Origin: Fibrobacter sp. UBA1765
Lineage (GTDB): Bacteria > Fibrobacterota > Fibrobacteria > Fibrobacterales > Fibrobacteraceae
Length of the DNA: 56,755 nucleotides
NCBI GenBank assembly: GCA_002314675.1
Contig: DCGZ01000102.1
Location: forward strand, 1 to 56,755
Direction: 5' to 3'
In this document: one piece after another, positions 49,852 through 56,755 of the stretch
How positions within the stretch are numbered: the stretch's first letter is position 1
How the letters are laid out: each line of letters starts with the position of its first letter
Notes under the pieces: generated by a model
What the model saw: only the letters and a program-made list of their open reading frames with translations
Database searches by the model: none
Told to the model about the DNA's origin: nothing
Position numbers and translations under genes: made by a program

Positions 49852-51116
49852 TAAGCCTCAAAACATTCCCTGATGGTTGCGATAATTGCATCCTGCTGTT
49901 CCGGGGTCATCTTGTTATCGCTAGGCAGGCAAAGGCCACGGGCAAAGATGTCGGCGCCAACGTCTTCTACGGAACCTTCGATGTAAGCATTGGTGCGGGC
50001 GCGTCCGTTACCTTGGGCTGTGATAAATGCATGGCTATGGTAGATGGGCTGCATGTGCATCGGTTTCCAGATGGGTCGACCTTCAGCGTTCATGGCAGAT
50101 ATCTTTTCCAAAATTTCTGTTGGGCAAGTCTTGCCCGGTTCGCTAACGTATGCAACATCAGTTTCGCCGCGCACTTGCTTACACATTGCATCCTTGTCAA
50201 TGATCATACAGCTCAGCCAGAAGTTCGGTTCACTGTTTTGTGCATCATACGGATTCATCTGCACTGGCAAACCCTTGAAACCTTCCTTGTAACGCATGTA
50301 GATTGCCTTCTTCTGAGCAATGTGCTCTTCCAGGTAAGGTATTTGGCCGCGGACAACGCCTGCAATCACATTGCTCATGCGATAGTTGAAGCCTACCTCT
50401 TCGTGCTGGTACCAAGCAGCGGCTTCGCGGCTCTGGGTACTCCACTTGCGAACTTTGTCGGCATCTTCCTTGCTATCGGTCAGGAACATGCCTCCGGCAC
50501 TACCTGTAATGATCTTGTTGCCGTTAAAGCTGATGGCGTTGAAGTTGCCGAACTTACCGGTCTGTTTGCCTTTATAGCTGGCACCAAAACTTTCCGCAGC
50601 GTCTTCAATAATCAGCGCATTGTGCTTCGCGCAGATAGAACGGATTTCATCAACCTTGGCAGGTGTTCCGTACAAATGCACAAGAACAACCAGGCGCACT
50701 TCTGGGTAGATTTCAAAGGCCTTTTCCAAAGCGACCGGATCCATGTTCCAGGTATCGCGTTCGGTGTCGATAAAGACTGCCTCGCCGTTTTCGTATGCAA
50801 TCGGGTTTACCGTTGCGTCAAAGGTCATGTCGCTGCAAAAAACCTTGTGACCTTTGAGACTGCCTTCGCCGACCTTAGGCATGCCATAAAGAGCTTCGCC
50901 AGCAAGTTTTGCGCAAAGGTGCAAGGCGGCAGTACCGGCAGAAAGTGCTACGGCATATTTACAGCCGACCTTTTCTGCAACTAGGCGCTCAGTTTCGTTG
51001 ATGTTTGCGCCAACGGTACTCATCCAGTTGGTTTCGTAAGCTTCCTGCACATACTTGATTTCTTCACCGTGCATTGTCGGGCTGCTGAGCCATACTTTCT
51101 TTTCAAAACGCTGCAT
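49851..51116 (-). CDS. DegT/DnrJ/EryC1/StrS aminotransferase (PglE-like)
   Basis: The 421-residue PLP enzyme has VWLSSPTMHGEEIKYVQEAY at the start, ALSAGTAALHLC for cofactor binding, EDAAESFGA, and the Schiff-base lysine Lys201 in ISFNGNKIITGS. Such enzymes aminate 4-keto-6-deoxy sugars, which the WbpM/PglF-like dehydratase at 26927 would supply. The N-terminus is close to the PglE type. An acetyltransferase of the PglD type is not seen in the window. The gene lies 16 bases after the OmpA-family gene and may share its transcript. Confidence 0.92.
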   Translation of the reverse strand: MQRFEKKVWLSSPTMHGEEIKYVQEAYETNWMSTVGANINETERLVAEKVGCKYAVALSAGTAALHLCAKLAGEALYGMPKVGEGSLKGHKVFCSDMTFDATVNPIAYENGEAVFIDTERDTWNMDPVALEKAFEIYPEVRLVVLVHLYGTPAKVDEIRSICAKHNALIIEDAAESFGASYKGKQTGKFGNFNAISFNGNKIITGSAGGMFLTDSKEDADKVRKWSTQSREAAAWYQHEEVGFNYRMSNVIAGVVRGQIPYLEEHIAQKKAIYMRYKEGFKGLPVQMNPYDAQNSEPNFWLSCMIIDKDAMCKQVRGETDVAYVSEPGKTCPTEILEKISAMNAEGRPIWKPMHMQPIYHSHAFITAQGNGRARTNAYIEGSVEDVGADIFARGLCLPSDNKMTPEQQDAIIATIRECFEA

Positions 51117-51132
51117 AAAAACCTCTTTTTAA

Positions 51133-53010
51133 TTATTCGTCTTCTTCACCGTTGTTATCGTAGAATGGCACAAGCTCTACGCGACGGTTCTGTGCGCGAC
51201 CCTTCTTGGTTTTATTATCTGCGATTGGTTTGTCTTGGCCATAGCCTGCTGCACGCAAACGGTCCGAAGCAATACCGTTGTCGACCATGTAGTCTACAAC
51301 AGCCTGGGCGCGATCTTGTGACAGAACCTTGTTCTTCTCTGGAGAACCGACATTGTCTGTGTGGCCCTGAATTTCAAGCTTTGCTGCTGTAATCTTTTTA
51401 AGGAGAGCAACAATGTCATTCAAGGTTTTGTGGCTAGCCTTTGTAAGCTTTGCAGACCCTGTTTCAAAGTTGATGCCCTTCTTCAAATTGTCAAGGTCTT
51501 CCTTCTTGTTTATAGGGCAGCCGTGCTTGTTAACCTTGATTCCTGGGAGTGTGTTCGGGCACTTGTCCAAATAATCCGGGACTCCGTCCTTGTCAGAATC
51601 TGGAGGGCAGCCTGTAGAATCAACCATGATTCCCTGAGGGGTATTTGGGCATTTATCGGTTACGTCAGGAACGCCGTCTTTGTCGGCATCAAGCGGGCAG
51701 CCGATAGAGTCGACTGTTACGCCTTCCTTTGTGTTCGGGCACTTGTCGAGTTCGTCTGGAACACCATCCTTGTCAAAGTCAAGCGGGCAGCCATCGGAAC
51801 CGACGGATTGACCCTGTGGAGTATTCGGGCACTTGTCAAGGCTGTCTACAACGCCATCGCCGTCGTGGTCAAGAACGACCTGGACTTGAACAATGGTATC
51901 GACCTTTACGACTTCAACCTTGACCGTATCTGTTTTGTGTACAACGACTGTATCAATTTTAGGAATAGTTACTGGGCATGGTTCCGGAGCTTTTGGAGGA
52001 ACGCCAAAGTGCCATGTTAAAAGTCCCGTGAATGCAATTGTCGGTGCTGGTACATAGCCGTAGGTTCTCAGGGAATCCCTGTCGTCCATATACATTAGCT
52101 CGTACGAAGAAGAATTCTTGAGTTCCTTGCTCTTGCTTCTGCTCAAGTTTCTAAGAGAACGCATGGAAATATCAAAGCCGCCGGCCAGATCAACATTGTA
52201 TGGTAATTTAAGGCGAAGGCCCGGGGTAAACGTCATTGGGTCTTCAATCAAGTCTCTTGGGTACTTTGTTTTTTCAACTCGGAATTCGCCAGAAAATTCG
52301 AAGAATGGAATGAACCATTCGGTGAGTGGAGCGTCAAGGCCTGTGCCGTATGTTAAAGTGTTTGTGCCTTCGTTTGCATAGACAAACCCAATGTTTGTAT
52401 TCCAGCGCAATGGAACATTGATTTTTGTGAGGTCTACGGTTACGATACCGGTTGCCTGCGGTACAACTTCATTTGCTGTATATGGTTGAGTGTAACCTTC
52501 GTTTCTAAGGTGCCAGGCGTGGCGTGGTCTTAGGCCAATGCGCTTTGCGCCTGTTGGCATATACAAGTCAAATTGTGCTGCAAGGTTTACAACGTCGCTA
52601 TCGCCGAGGAATGGTGCCTTGACCTTCATCCACAAGTCCAAATCACCTGCGCGAATGTTGCTGGTTGCTTCAAGATATCCGTCGGCATAAGACCTGTCGT
52701 AGTTGATCGGAATGCCGACACCGATATCGACATTTTCCATGATGCCGACGCCGATAAAGAAGTTACCGGTTGCAGACAGTTTAAAATCCTGGAGCTTTCG
52801 TTCTTCTCCGTTCGTGTAGTAAACGCCATTGCGGCTTAAGGCCCAGGGGTCTACAGAAACGTTACCACCTGTACCAGCAACGAATTGCCACTGTCCTAGA
52901 GTGTAGGCGTTCATTTGGTGGATACCGTCTGTGCCACCCATAAGGCCGGATTGCGCAAAAACAGAAATCACAGAAAATAGAATCGAAAGTATTGATAATT
53001 TGCGTTTCAT
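51133..53010 (-). CDS. OmpA-family outer-membrane protein with thrombospondin type 3 repeats
   Basis: From ATG 53010 the 625-residue product has a signal peptide (MKRKLSILSILFSVISVFAQ). The first 340 residues look like a beta-barrel with alternating aromatic strands. After a Val/Lys-rich linker come four calcium-binding-type TSP3 repeats (pattern DxDxDGVxDxxDKCPNT). The OmpA C-terminal peptidoglycan-binding domain ends the protein (LEIQGHTDNVGSPEKN, then AQNRRVELVPF). It probably ties the outer membrane to the cell wall. The frame is open upstream to 53079, but only 53010 gives a signal peptide at the start. Confidence 0.92.
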   Translation of the reverse strand: MKRKLSILSILFSVISVFAQSGLMGGTDGIHQMNAYTLGQWQFVAGTGGNVSVDPWALSRNGVYYTNGEERKLQDFKLSATGNFFIGVGIMENVDIGVGIPINYDRSYADGYLEATSNIRAGDLDLWMKVKAPFLGDSDVVNLAAQFDLYMPTGAKRIGLRPRHAWHLRNEGYTQPYTANEVVPQATGIVTVDLTKINVPLRWNTNIGFVYANEGTNTLTYGTGLDAPLTEWFIPFFEFSGEFRVEKTKYPRDLIEDPMTFTPGLRLKLPYNVDLAGGFDISMRSLRNLSRSKSKELKNSSSYELMYMDDRDSLRTYGYVPAPTIAFTGLLTWHFGVPPKAPEPCPVTIPKIDTVVVHKTDTVKVEVVKVDTIVQVQVVLDHDGDGVVDSLDKCPNTPQGQSVGSDGCPLDFDKDGVPDELDKCPNTKEGVTVDSIGCPLDADKDGVPDVTDKCPNTPQGIMVDSTGCPPDSDKDGVPDYLDKCPNTLPGIKVNKHGCPINKKEDLDNLKKGINFETGSAKLTKASHKTLNDIVALLKKITAAKLEIQGHTDNVGSPEKNKVLSQDRAQAVVDYMVDNGIASDRLRAAGYGQDKPIADNKTKKGRAQNRRVELVPFYDNNGEEDE

Positions 53011-53139
53011 GGAAATTCCCAGAAAATATTTATCATTCTGTATAAATAATAGCAAAAATGCCGTAACTCGTTGAATCATAAAGGATTATGAACCTTTGCA
53101 AAAATGTGGCGTAAGTCGCAAAGGACGTTAAAAACGGGA

Positions 53140-53375
53140 AAAGTACGGATAAAATAGGTGTAGCAGGTTCTTTTTATCTGCCGAATTTGGTACTAGTGGA
53201 TAATTTTTCTTTCGAATAGATGCCCAAAGGCAGGTAAAACTGGTGTTTAACGATGTTTTATCTGCCAAAATAAGGTGCAATATGTATTTTACTAGAAAAT
53301 AATCTCAAAAATTGTCGTTTACGGCGGGTAAAACCGGGAAGGCTGGGATTTTTTATCTGCCATGCGTAAATATGC
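53140..53375. repeat. Three related hairpin units in the OmpA-yggS intergenic region
   Basis: The 429-base gap 53011-53439 holds no convincing gene. TTTTATCTGCC occurs at 53172, 53256 and 53351. The second and third copies pair with GGCAGGTAAAA (53229) and GGCGGGTAAAA (53323) to form 11-12-pair stems with one or two G-U pairs and loops of 14-17 bases. The first copy pairs only in part, with GGATAAAA near 53147. Units are 84 and 95 bases apart and share further bases around the stems. They may be regulatory RNA hairpins, protein-binding sites or a small dispersed repeat. Confidence 0.7.
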
Positions 53376-53439
53376 GCATTGTGGTATTTGAGGCTTTGTC
53401 GAATAATTATATTATAGTCCGGTAAAAAAGGAAGTGGAT

Positions 53440-54174
53440 ATGGAATTTACACTTGATGAAATGCGTGAACACTTGAATGTTCTTGAAACAAGAATCTCTG
53501 CAGCTTGCAAGGCCTGTGGTCGTGAACGCGACTCGGTGAAGCTTGTTTGGGTAAGCAAGTTCCACCCGGCAGAAGCTGTAGAAAATGCGATTTCGCTCGG
53601 TGCCAAGGAATTCGGTGAGAACCGCGTACAGGAAGCCGAAACAAAGTTCAGCGTAAAGCGCCCTGGGATCCGTTGCCATGTGATTGGCCCTGTGCAAAGT
53701 AACAAGCTTAAAAAGGCAGCCCTCGTTGCTGACTGCATCCATTCCATAGCAAGTGTCGAAGCTGTCGAAAAGCTTGAAAAAGTCTGTGCCGAAAATGGCA
53801 AAATCCTAGAAATTCTTTTCCAGGTAAATGCAGGCGAAGAAGAAACAAAGAGCGGCCTTGATGTGGCAAATGCCGAAAGCTTCTTGCAGTCGCTAGAGAC
53901 TCGCGAATTCCCGCACATCGTGTTCCGCGGCCTTATGACAATCGGCAAGAACACGGGCGTTGCAGAAGACAGCCGTGAATGCTTTGCGTTCCTCAGGAAT
54001 CTGCAGCAGAAGTTCCTTGCAAAGGACGGCGTATTCGCCTCTTTTGACCAGCTTTCCATGGGCATGACGGGCGACCTTGAAGTTGCGATTGAAGAGGGCG
54101 CAACAATGATTCGTGTCGGCACGGCCCTGTTTGGTGAGCGCGATTACAGCAAGCCGGTAAACGATCCTGTTTAA
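53440..54174 (+). CDS. Pyridoxal phosphate homeostasis protein (YggS/PROSC family)
   Basis: The 244-residue product has the PLP-binding Lys40 in VWVSKFHPAEAV, then GENRVQEAETKF, and the C-terminal family signature LSMGMTGDLEVAIEEGATMI followed by RVGTALFGERDY. YggS-type proteins bind PLP in a TIM-barrel and keep vitamin B6 pools in balance; they have no known catalysis. I chose ATG 53440 because AAGGAAG lies 5 bases before it; GTG 53434 is too close to that site. A strong terminator follows. Confidence 0.95.
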   Translation: MEFTLDEMREHLNVLETRISAACKACGRERDSVKLVWVSKFHPAEAVENAISLGAKEFGENRVQEAETKFSVKRPGIRCHVIGPVQSNKLKKAALVADCIHSIASVEAVEKLEKVCAENGKILEILFQVNAGEEETKSGLDVANAESFLQSLETREFPHIVFRGLMTIGKNTGVAEDSRECFAFLRNLQQKFLAKDGVFASFDQLSMGMTGDLEVAIEEGATMIRVGTALFGERDYSKPVNDPV

Positions 54175-54182
54175 TCCATGTC

Positions 54183-54213
54183 ATCCCCGGTCGGACCGGG
54201 GATCTTCTTTTTT
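54183..54213 (+). terminator. Intrinsic terminator after the yggS-like gene
   Basis: ATCCCCGGT and ACCGGGGAT form a perfect 9-pair stem with loop CGG, followed by CTTCTTTTTT. It starts 9 bases after the stop codon. Confidence 0.88.
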
Positions 54214-54236
54214 ACGAATAAATTACATTCCTAACC

Positions 54237-54264
54237 TTGCCTGCATTTATGTATTAACTATAAT
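54237..54264 (+). promoter_or_regulatory. Candidate sigma-70 promoter of the DUF1016 gene
   Basis: TTGCCT (54237-54242) and TATAAT (54259-54264) are separated by 16 bases. A transcript would begin near 54271 and have a 65-base leader that contains the terminator-like hairpin at 54292-54322. Confidence 0.5.
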
Positions 54265-54291
54265 TCAGCGTGGGGTTTGTAATAGTATCTC

Positions 54292-54322
54292 AAGGGCGTC
54301 TGAAAACAGATGTCTTTTTTTT
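54292..54322 (+). terminator. Terminator-like hairpin in the leader of the DUF1016 gene
   Basis: AAGGGCGTCTG and CAGATGTCTTT form an 11-pair stem with three G-U pairs and an AAAA loop, followed by a T run. It lies between the candidate promoter and the ribosome site AAGGAG (54325-54330), so it could attenuate the gene. Confidence 0.6.
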
Positions 54323-54335
54323 ATAAGGAGATACT

Positions 54336-55412
54336 ATGTCCAGTCAAATTCAAGACTTCAAGTTGCCAAACGATTGGCAAAATTCTAACCCCCAGACTTT
54401 CGAAGGTTTGGCAAGTTCCCTGGAGCAGATTCACAAGAACGCTTACTCTGCTTCTGTGAAGGCGGTAAACAGGCTTGCCACCATCAGGAATTATCTGATC
54501 GGGTATTATATCGTTGAATACGAGCAGAAGGGACTTGATCGTGCAAAGTACGGCGAAAAATTGCTGAAAAATATTGAAGCTCGGTTGAATACAAGAGGGA
54601 TGAACGAGACCCTGTTTAAAATTTCTAGAGCTTTCTATTTAAAATATCCCAAAATTAAGGATTATCTTGCTGGAAAAAGTGCGACGCCGTCGCACGAATT
54701 CGAAACTCCGTCAGAAAAGCTTTTGTCAGAGTTATCATTTTCTCATATTCGTGAAATCATGACGGTCGAGGATTCCTTTGCTCGCTTTTTCTACGAAACG
54801 GAATGTATCAAGTGCTGCTGGAGCGTCAAGGAACTTCGTAGGCAGATTGCGACAAACCTGTTCTTTAGGGCGGGTATCAGTCAGGATCCTAAAAAATTGC
54901 TTCAGCAGACCGTGAGTGAAACTCCCCTAGGTTATGGTATCAAGGAGCCTTTCACCTTTGAGTTCTTGAACTTGCCTGCAAGACCGTTCAACGAAAGTGA
55001 CCTGGAAGGAGCTATCATGGATCACCTGCAGGAATTCCTTTTAGAGATGGGCAAGGGTTTCTGCTTCGAGTCTCGTCAAAAGCGAATCGTTATTGACGAC
55101 GAATATTACTTTGTAGATCTTGTTTTTTACAACAGGGTTTTGCACTGTAATGTGATTGTTGAACTGAAGGATGATTCCTTCAACTATGGCGATCTGGGGC
55201 AGCTGAATGCGTATGTCTCCTATTACAAGGAAAATGAGATGAACGAAGGCGACAATCCTCCCGTGGGGATTCTCCTTTGCACAAAGAAGGGCAAGAAAAT
55301 GGTGGAGTATGCCCTGGCCGGAATGGACAACAAGCTGTTTGTGTCCACTTACATGCTGGCCTTACCACAAAAGGATACGCTCGAAAAATTCCTGAAAGAC
55401 GAATTAGGATAA
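54336..55412 (+). CDS. DUF1016 PDDEXK nuclease family protein (YhcG-like)
   Basis: The 358-residue product has the N-terminal DUF1016 helical domain (ATIRNYLIGYYIVEYEQKGL, then FSHIREIM) and a C-terminal PD-(D/E)XK core with Asp261 (YYFVDLVFYNR), Glu276 and Lys278 (VIVELKDD), followed by GQLNAYVSYYKEN. Proteins of this family are common in mobile and defence settings and some are linked to restriction systems, but their role is not settled. AAGGAG is 5 bases before the ATG. It stands alone between yggS and eno, behind a leader with a terminator-like hairpin. Confidence 0.93.
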   Translation: MSSQIQDFKLPNDWQNSNPQTFEGLASSLEQIHKNAYSASVKAVNRLATIRNYLIGYYIVEYEQKGLDRAKYGEKLLKNIEARLNTRGMNETLFKISRAFYLKYPKIKDYLAGKSATPSHEFETPSEKLLSELSFSHIREIMTVEDSFARFFYETECIKCCWSVKELRRQIATNLFFRAGISQDPKKLLQQTVSETPLGYGIKEPFTFEFLNLPARPFNESDLEGAIMDHLQEFLLEMGKGFCFESRQKRIVIDDEYYFVDLVFYNRVLHCNVIVELKDDSFNYGDLGQLNAYVSYYKENEMNEGDNPPVGILLCTKKGKKMVEYALAGMDNKLFVSTYMLALPQKDTLEKFLKDELG

Positions 55413-55476
55413 CGCCTCTCTAGGACTTAACCGTAAAAAAATGTCCACTATTTGTGAATATTTCGTTAAAAGGGTA

Positions 55477-55505
55477 GTGACTTTATAAAAAAATCTTTTT
55501 ATATT
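55477..55505 (+). promoter_or_regulatory. Candidate promoter of eno
   Basis: GTGACT (55477-55482) and TATATT (55500-55505) are 17 bases apart, 41 bases before the eno ATG. The -35 box is a weak match, but the region is AT-rich and no other candidate is as well spaced. Confidence 0.4.
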
Positions 55506-55545
55506 ATAGACCAAGAAATTTTCACTCTAACAAAAAGGCTAAAAC

Positions 55546-56755
55546 ATGGCTTCTAAAATCAAATCCGTTGTAGCTCGCCAGATCCTTGACTCTCGCGGCA
55601 ATCCTTCCCTCGAAGTAGACGTTACTCTTGAAAACGGTGTAACCGGTCACGCAGCAGTCCCAAGTGGTGCTTCCACTGGTGAACGCGAAGCTTGCGAACT
55701 CCGCGATGGTGACAAGAAGACCTACCTCGGCAAGGGCACCCTTACCGCTGTTAAGAATGTCAACACCAAGATCGCTAAGAAGATCGTTGGCATGGATCCA
55801 GCTAAGCAGACTGAAGTTGATGACGCTATGATCGCTCTCGACGGCAACCGCATGCTTAAGAACAAGCTCGGTGCAAACGCAATCCTCGGTGTTTCCATGG
55901 CTGTTTGCGTTGCTGCAGCTAAGGACGCTGGCATGCCGCTTTACCAGTACATCGCAAAGCTCCATGGCACAACAAAGCTCACTTTGCCATGCCCGATGTG
56001 CAACGTTATCAACGGCGGTGCTCACTCCTCTGCTCCGATCGACTTCCAGGAATTCATGATTGCTCCAGTTGGCGCAAAGACCTTCTCCAAGGGTCTCCAG
56101 ATGGTTACCGAAATCTTCCACGCTCTTAAGGCTGTCCTTAAGAAGGGTGGTTTCGATACTACTGTTGGTGACGAAGGTGGCTTTGCTCCTGGCGTTTCCA
56201 TCAAGCCGGCTAAGAACAAGTTCGGTTACGAAATCACTGGCGTTATGACCCTCGAAAAGGCTCTCGACGCTCTTAAGACTGCAACCACCAATGCTGGTTA
56301 CAAGTTCGGCACCGACATCAAGATCGCTCTTGACGTTGCATCTTCCGAATTCTGCGACAAGAACACCAAGGCTGGCAAGCCAGAAACTTACACCTTCAAG
56401 AAGTCCACTAAGAAGACTCTCAAGTCTGCTGACATGGTTAAGCTCTATGAAAAGCTCATCGACAAGTACTCTATCTTCTCCATCGAAGATGGTCTTGACG
56501 AAGCTGACTGGGCTGGTTGGAAGGTTATGACCGATAAGCTCGGTGGCAAGCTCAACCTCGTTGGTGACGACCTCTTCGTTACTAACCCGACAATCTTCGA
56601 CGAAGGTATCAAGGCTGGCATTGCTAACGCAATCCTTATCAAGGTTAACCAGGTTGGTTCCGTTTCTGAAACTCTCGCAGCTATCAAGCGCGCTCAGAAC
56701 GAAGGCTATGCTCCGATCGTTTCCCACCGCTCTGGCGAAACAGAAGACACCTTCA
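55546..56755 (+). CDS. eno: Enolase, N-terminal part (cut by the window end)
   Basis: The frame from ATG 55546 runs open to the end of the window (403 codons of about 430). Enolase interconverts 2-phosphoglycerate and PEP in glycolysis. Strings such as ARQILDSRGNPSLEVDV, AVPSGASTGEREA, NGGAHSSAPIDFQEFM and the signature ILIKVNQVGSVSET are present, as is SHRSGETED near the cut. Catalytic residues expected in this part (the Glu of GDEGGFAP and the Lys of LIKVNQ) are there. PEP made here is also the donor for pyruvyl transfer to polysaccharide. Confidence 0.97.
   Translation, partial: MASKIKSVVARQILDSRGNPSLEVDVTLENGVTGHAAVPSGASTGEREACELRDGDKKTYLGKGTLTAVKNVNTKIAKKIVGMDPAKQTEVDDAMIALDGNRMLKNKLGANAILGVSMAVCVAAAKDAGMPLYQYIAKLHGTTKLTLPCPMCNVINGGAHSSAPIDFQEFMIAPVGAKTFSKGLQMVTEIFHALKAVLKKGGFDTTVGDEGGFAPGVSIKPAKNKFGYEITGVMTLEKALDALKTATTNAGYKFGTDIKIALDVASSEFCDKNTKAGKPETYTFKKSTKKTLKSADMVKLYEKLIDKYSIFSIEDGLDEADWAGWKVMTDKLGGKLNLVGDDLFVTNPTIFDEGIKAGIANAILIKVNQVGSVSETLAAIKRAQNEGYAPIVSHRSGETEDTF

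Noticed and set aside
50013..50984. A 323-codon + strand frame opposite the aminotransferase gene
   Set aside because: It is the shadow of the DegT-family gene, whose Lys201 and other motifs are intact on the - strand.
53140..53375. CRISPR array
   Set aside because: Only three imperfect repeats are present, each pairing with its own upstream arm; there are no uniform spacers and no cas genes in the window.

Overview
The window looks like a chromosomal segment of a Gram-negative bacterium of the FCB group, most likely Fibrobacterota (Fibrobacter or a close relative). This is inferred from gene style, an OmpA protein with thrombospondin-type-3 repeats, a secreted protein with a type-IX-secretion-like C-terminal tail and a Bacteroidetes/Fibrobacter-like short peptide gene. 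No 16S gene is present, so the assignment is not proven.

Layout. (1) 1-12962, + strand: the end of tuf and the S10-spc-alpha ribosomal supercluster (rpsJ to rplQ, with secY, infA and rpoA), closed by an intrinsic terminator at 12987-13024. rpsD is missing from its usual place between rpsK and rpoA, and adk and map are missing between secY and infA. (2) 13062-21006: a polysaccharide block with a Wza-like exporter, a Wzz-like co-polymerase, a polymerase-like membrane protein, two acyltransferase-3 genes on +, then a third acyltransferase and a Wzx-like flippase on -. (3) 21073-26857: tRNA-Leu(UAG), then tig, clpP, clpX and lon, ending in a bidirectional terminator. (4) 26927-32177, - strand: a secreted protein, a 53-residue peptide, a Wzc-like tyrosine kinase and a WbpM/PglF-like sugar dehydratase. 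(5) A hybrid histidine kinase (+) converging on a nucleotidyltransferase-fold gene (-). (6) 35247-47406, - strand: eleven tightly packed genes for a surface polysaccharide. They encode an SGNH-type esterase or transferase, an MBOAT acyltransferase, five glycosyltransferases, a Wzy-like polymerase, a pyruvyl transferase, a Wzx flippase and an Fe-S F420-hydrogenase-beta-like protein. (7) 47425-48955: a decayed zone with a 5' remnant of a glycosyltransferase and a tandemly duplicated, partly deleted Rpn/YhgA-like nuclease gene. (8) 49168-53010, - strand: a PglC-like initiating sugar transferase, a PglE-like aminotransferase and an OmpA-family protein. (9) 53011-56755: a non-coding stretch with three related hairpin repeats, the YggS/PROSC gene, a DUF1016 PDDEXK nuclease gene behind a promoter plus terminator-like leader, and the 5' part of enolase.

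How it works together (inference). The dehydratase, aminotransferase and PglC-like transferase would make an amino-deoxy-sugar nucleotide and place the first sugar on undecaprenyl phosphate. The glycosyltransferases would extend the repeat unit, and Wzx/Wzy would flip and polymerise it. Wzz/Wzc/Wza-like proteins would set chain length and export it, and the acyl and pyruvyl transferases would decorate it. The locus is split into several blocks around housekeeping genes. The central glycosyltransferase operon is visibly more AT-rich than its surroundings and carries rearrangement scars, as expected for an exchangeable surface-antigen locus.

No wholly new system is proven here. The best candidates for something undescribed are the short peptide gene at 31073-31234, the triple hairpin array at 53140-53375, and the dispersed palindromic element built into a glycosyltransferase reading frame at 44808-44842.
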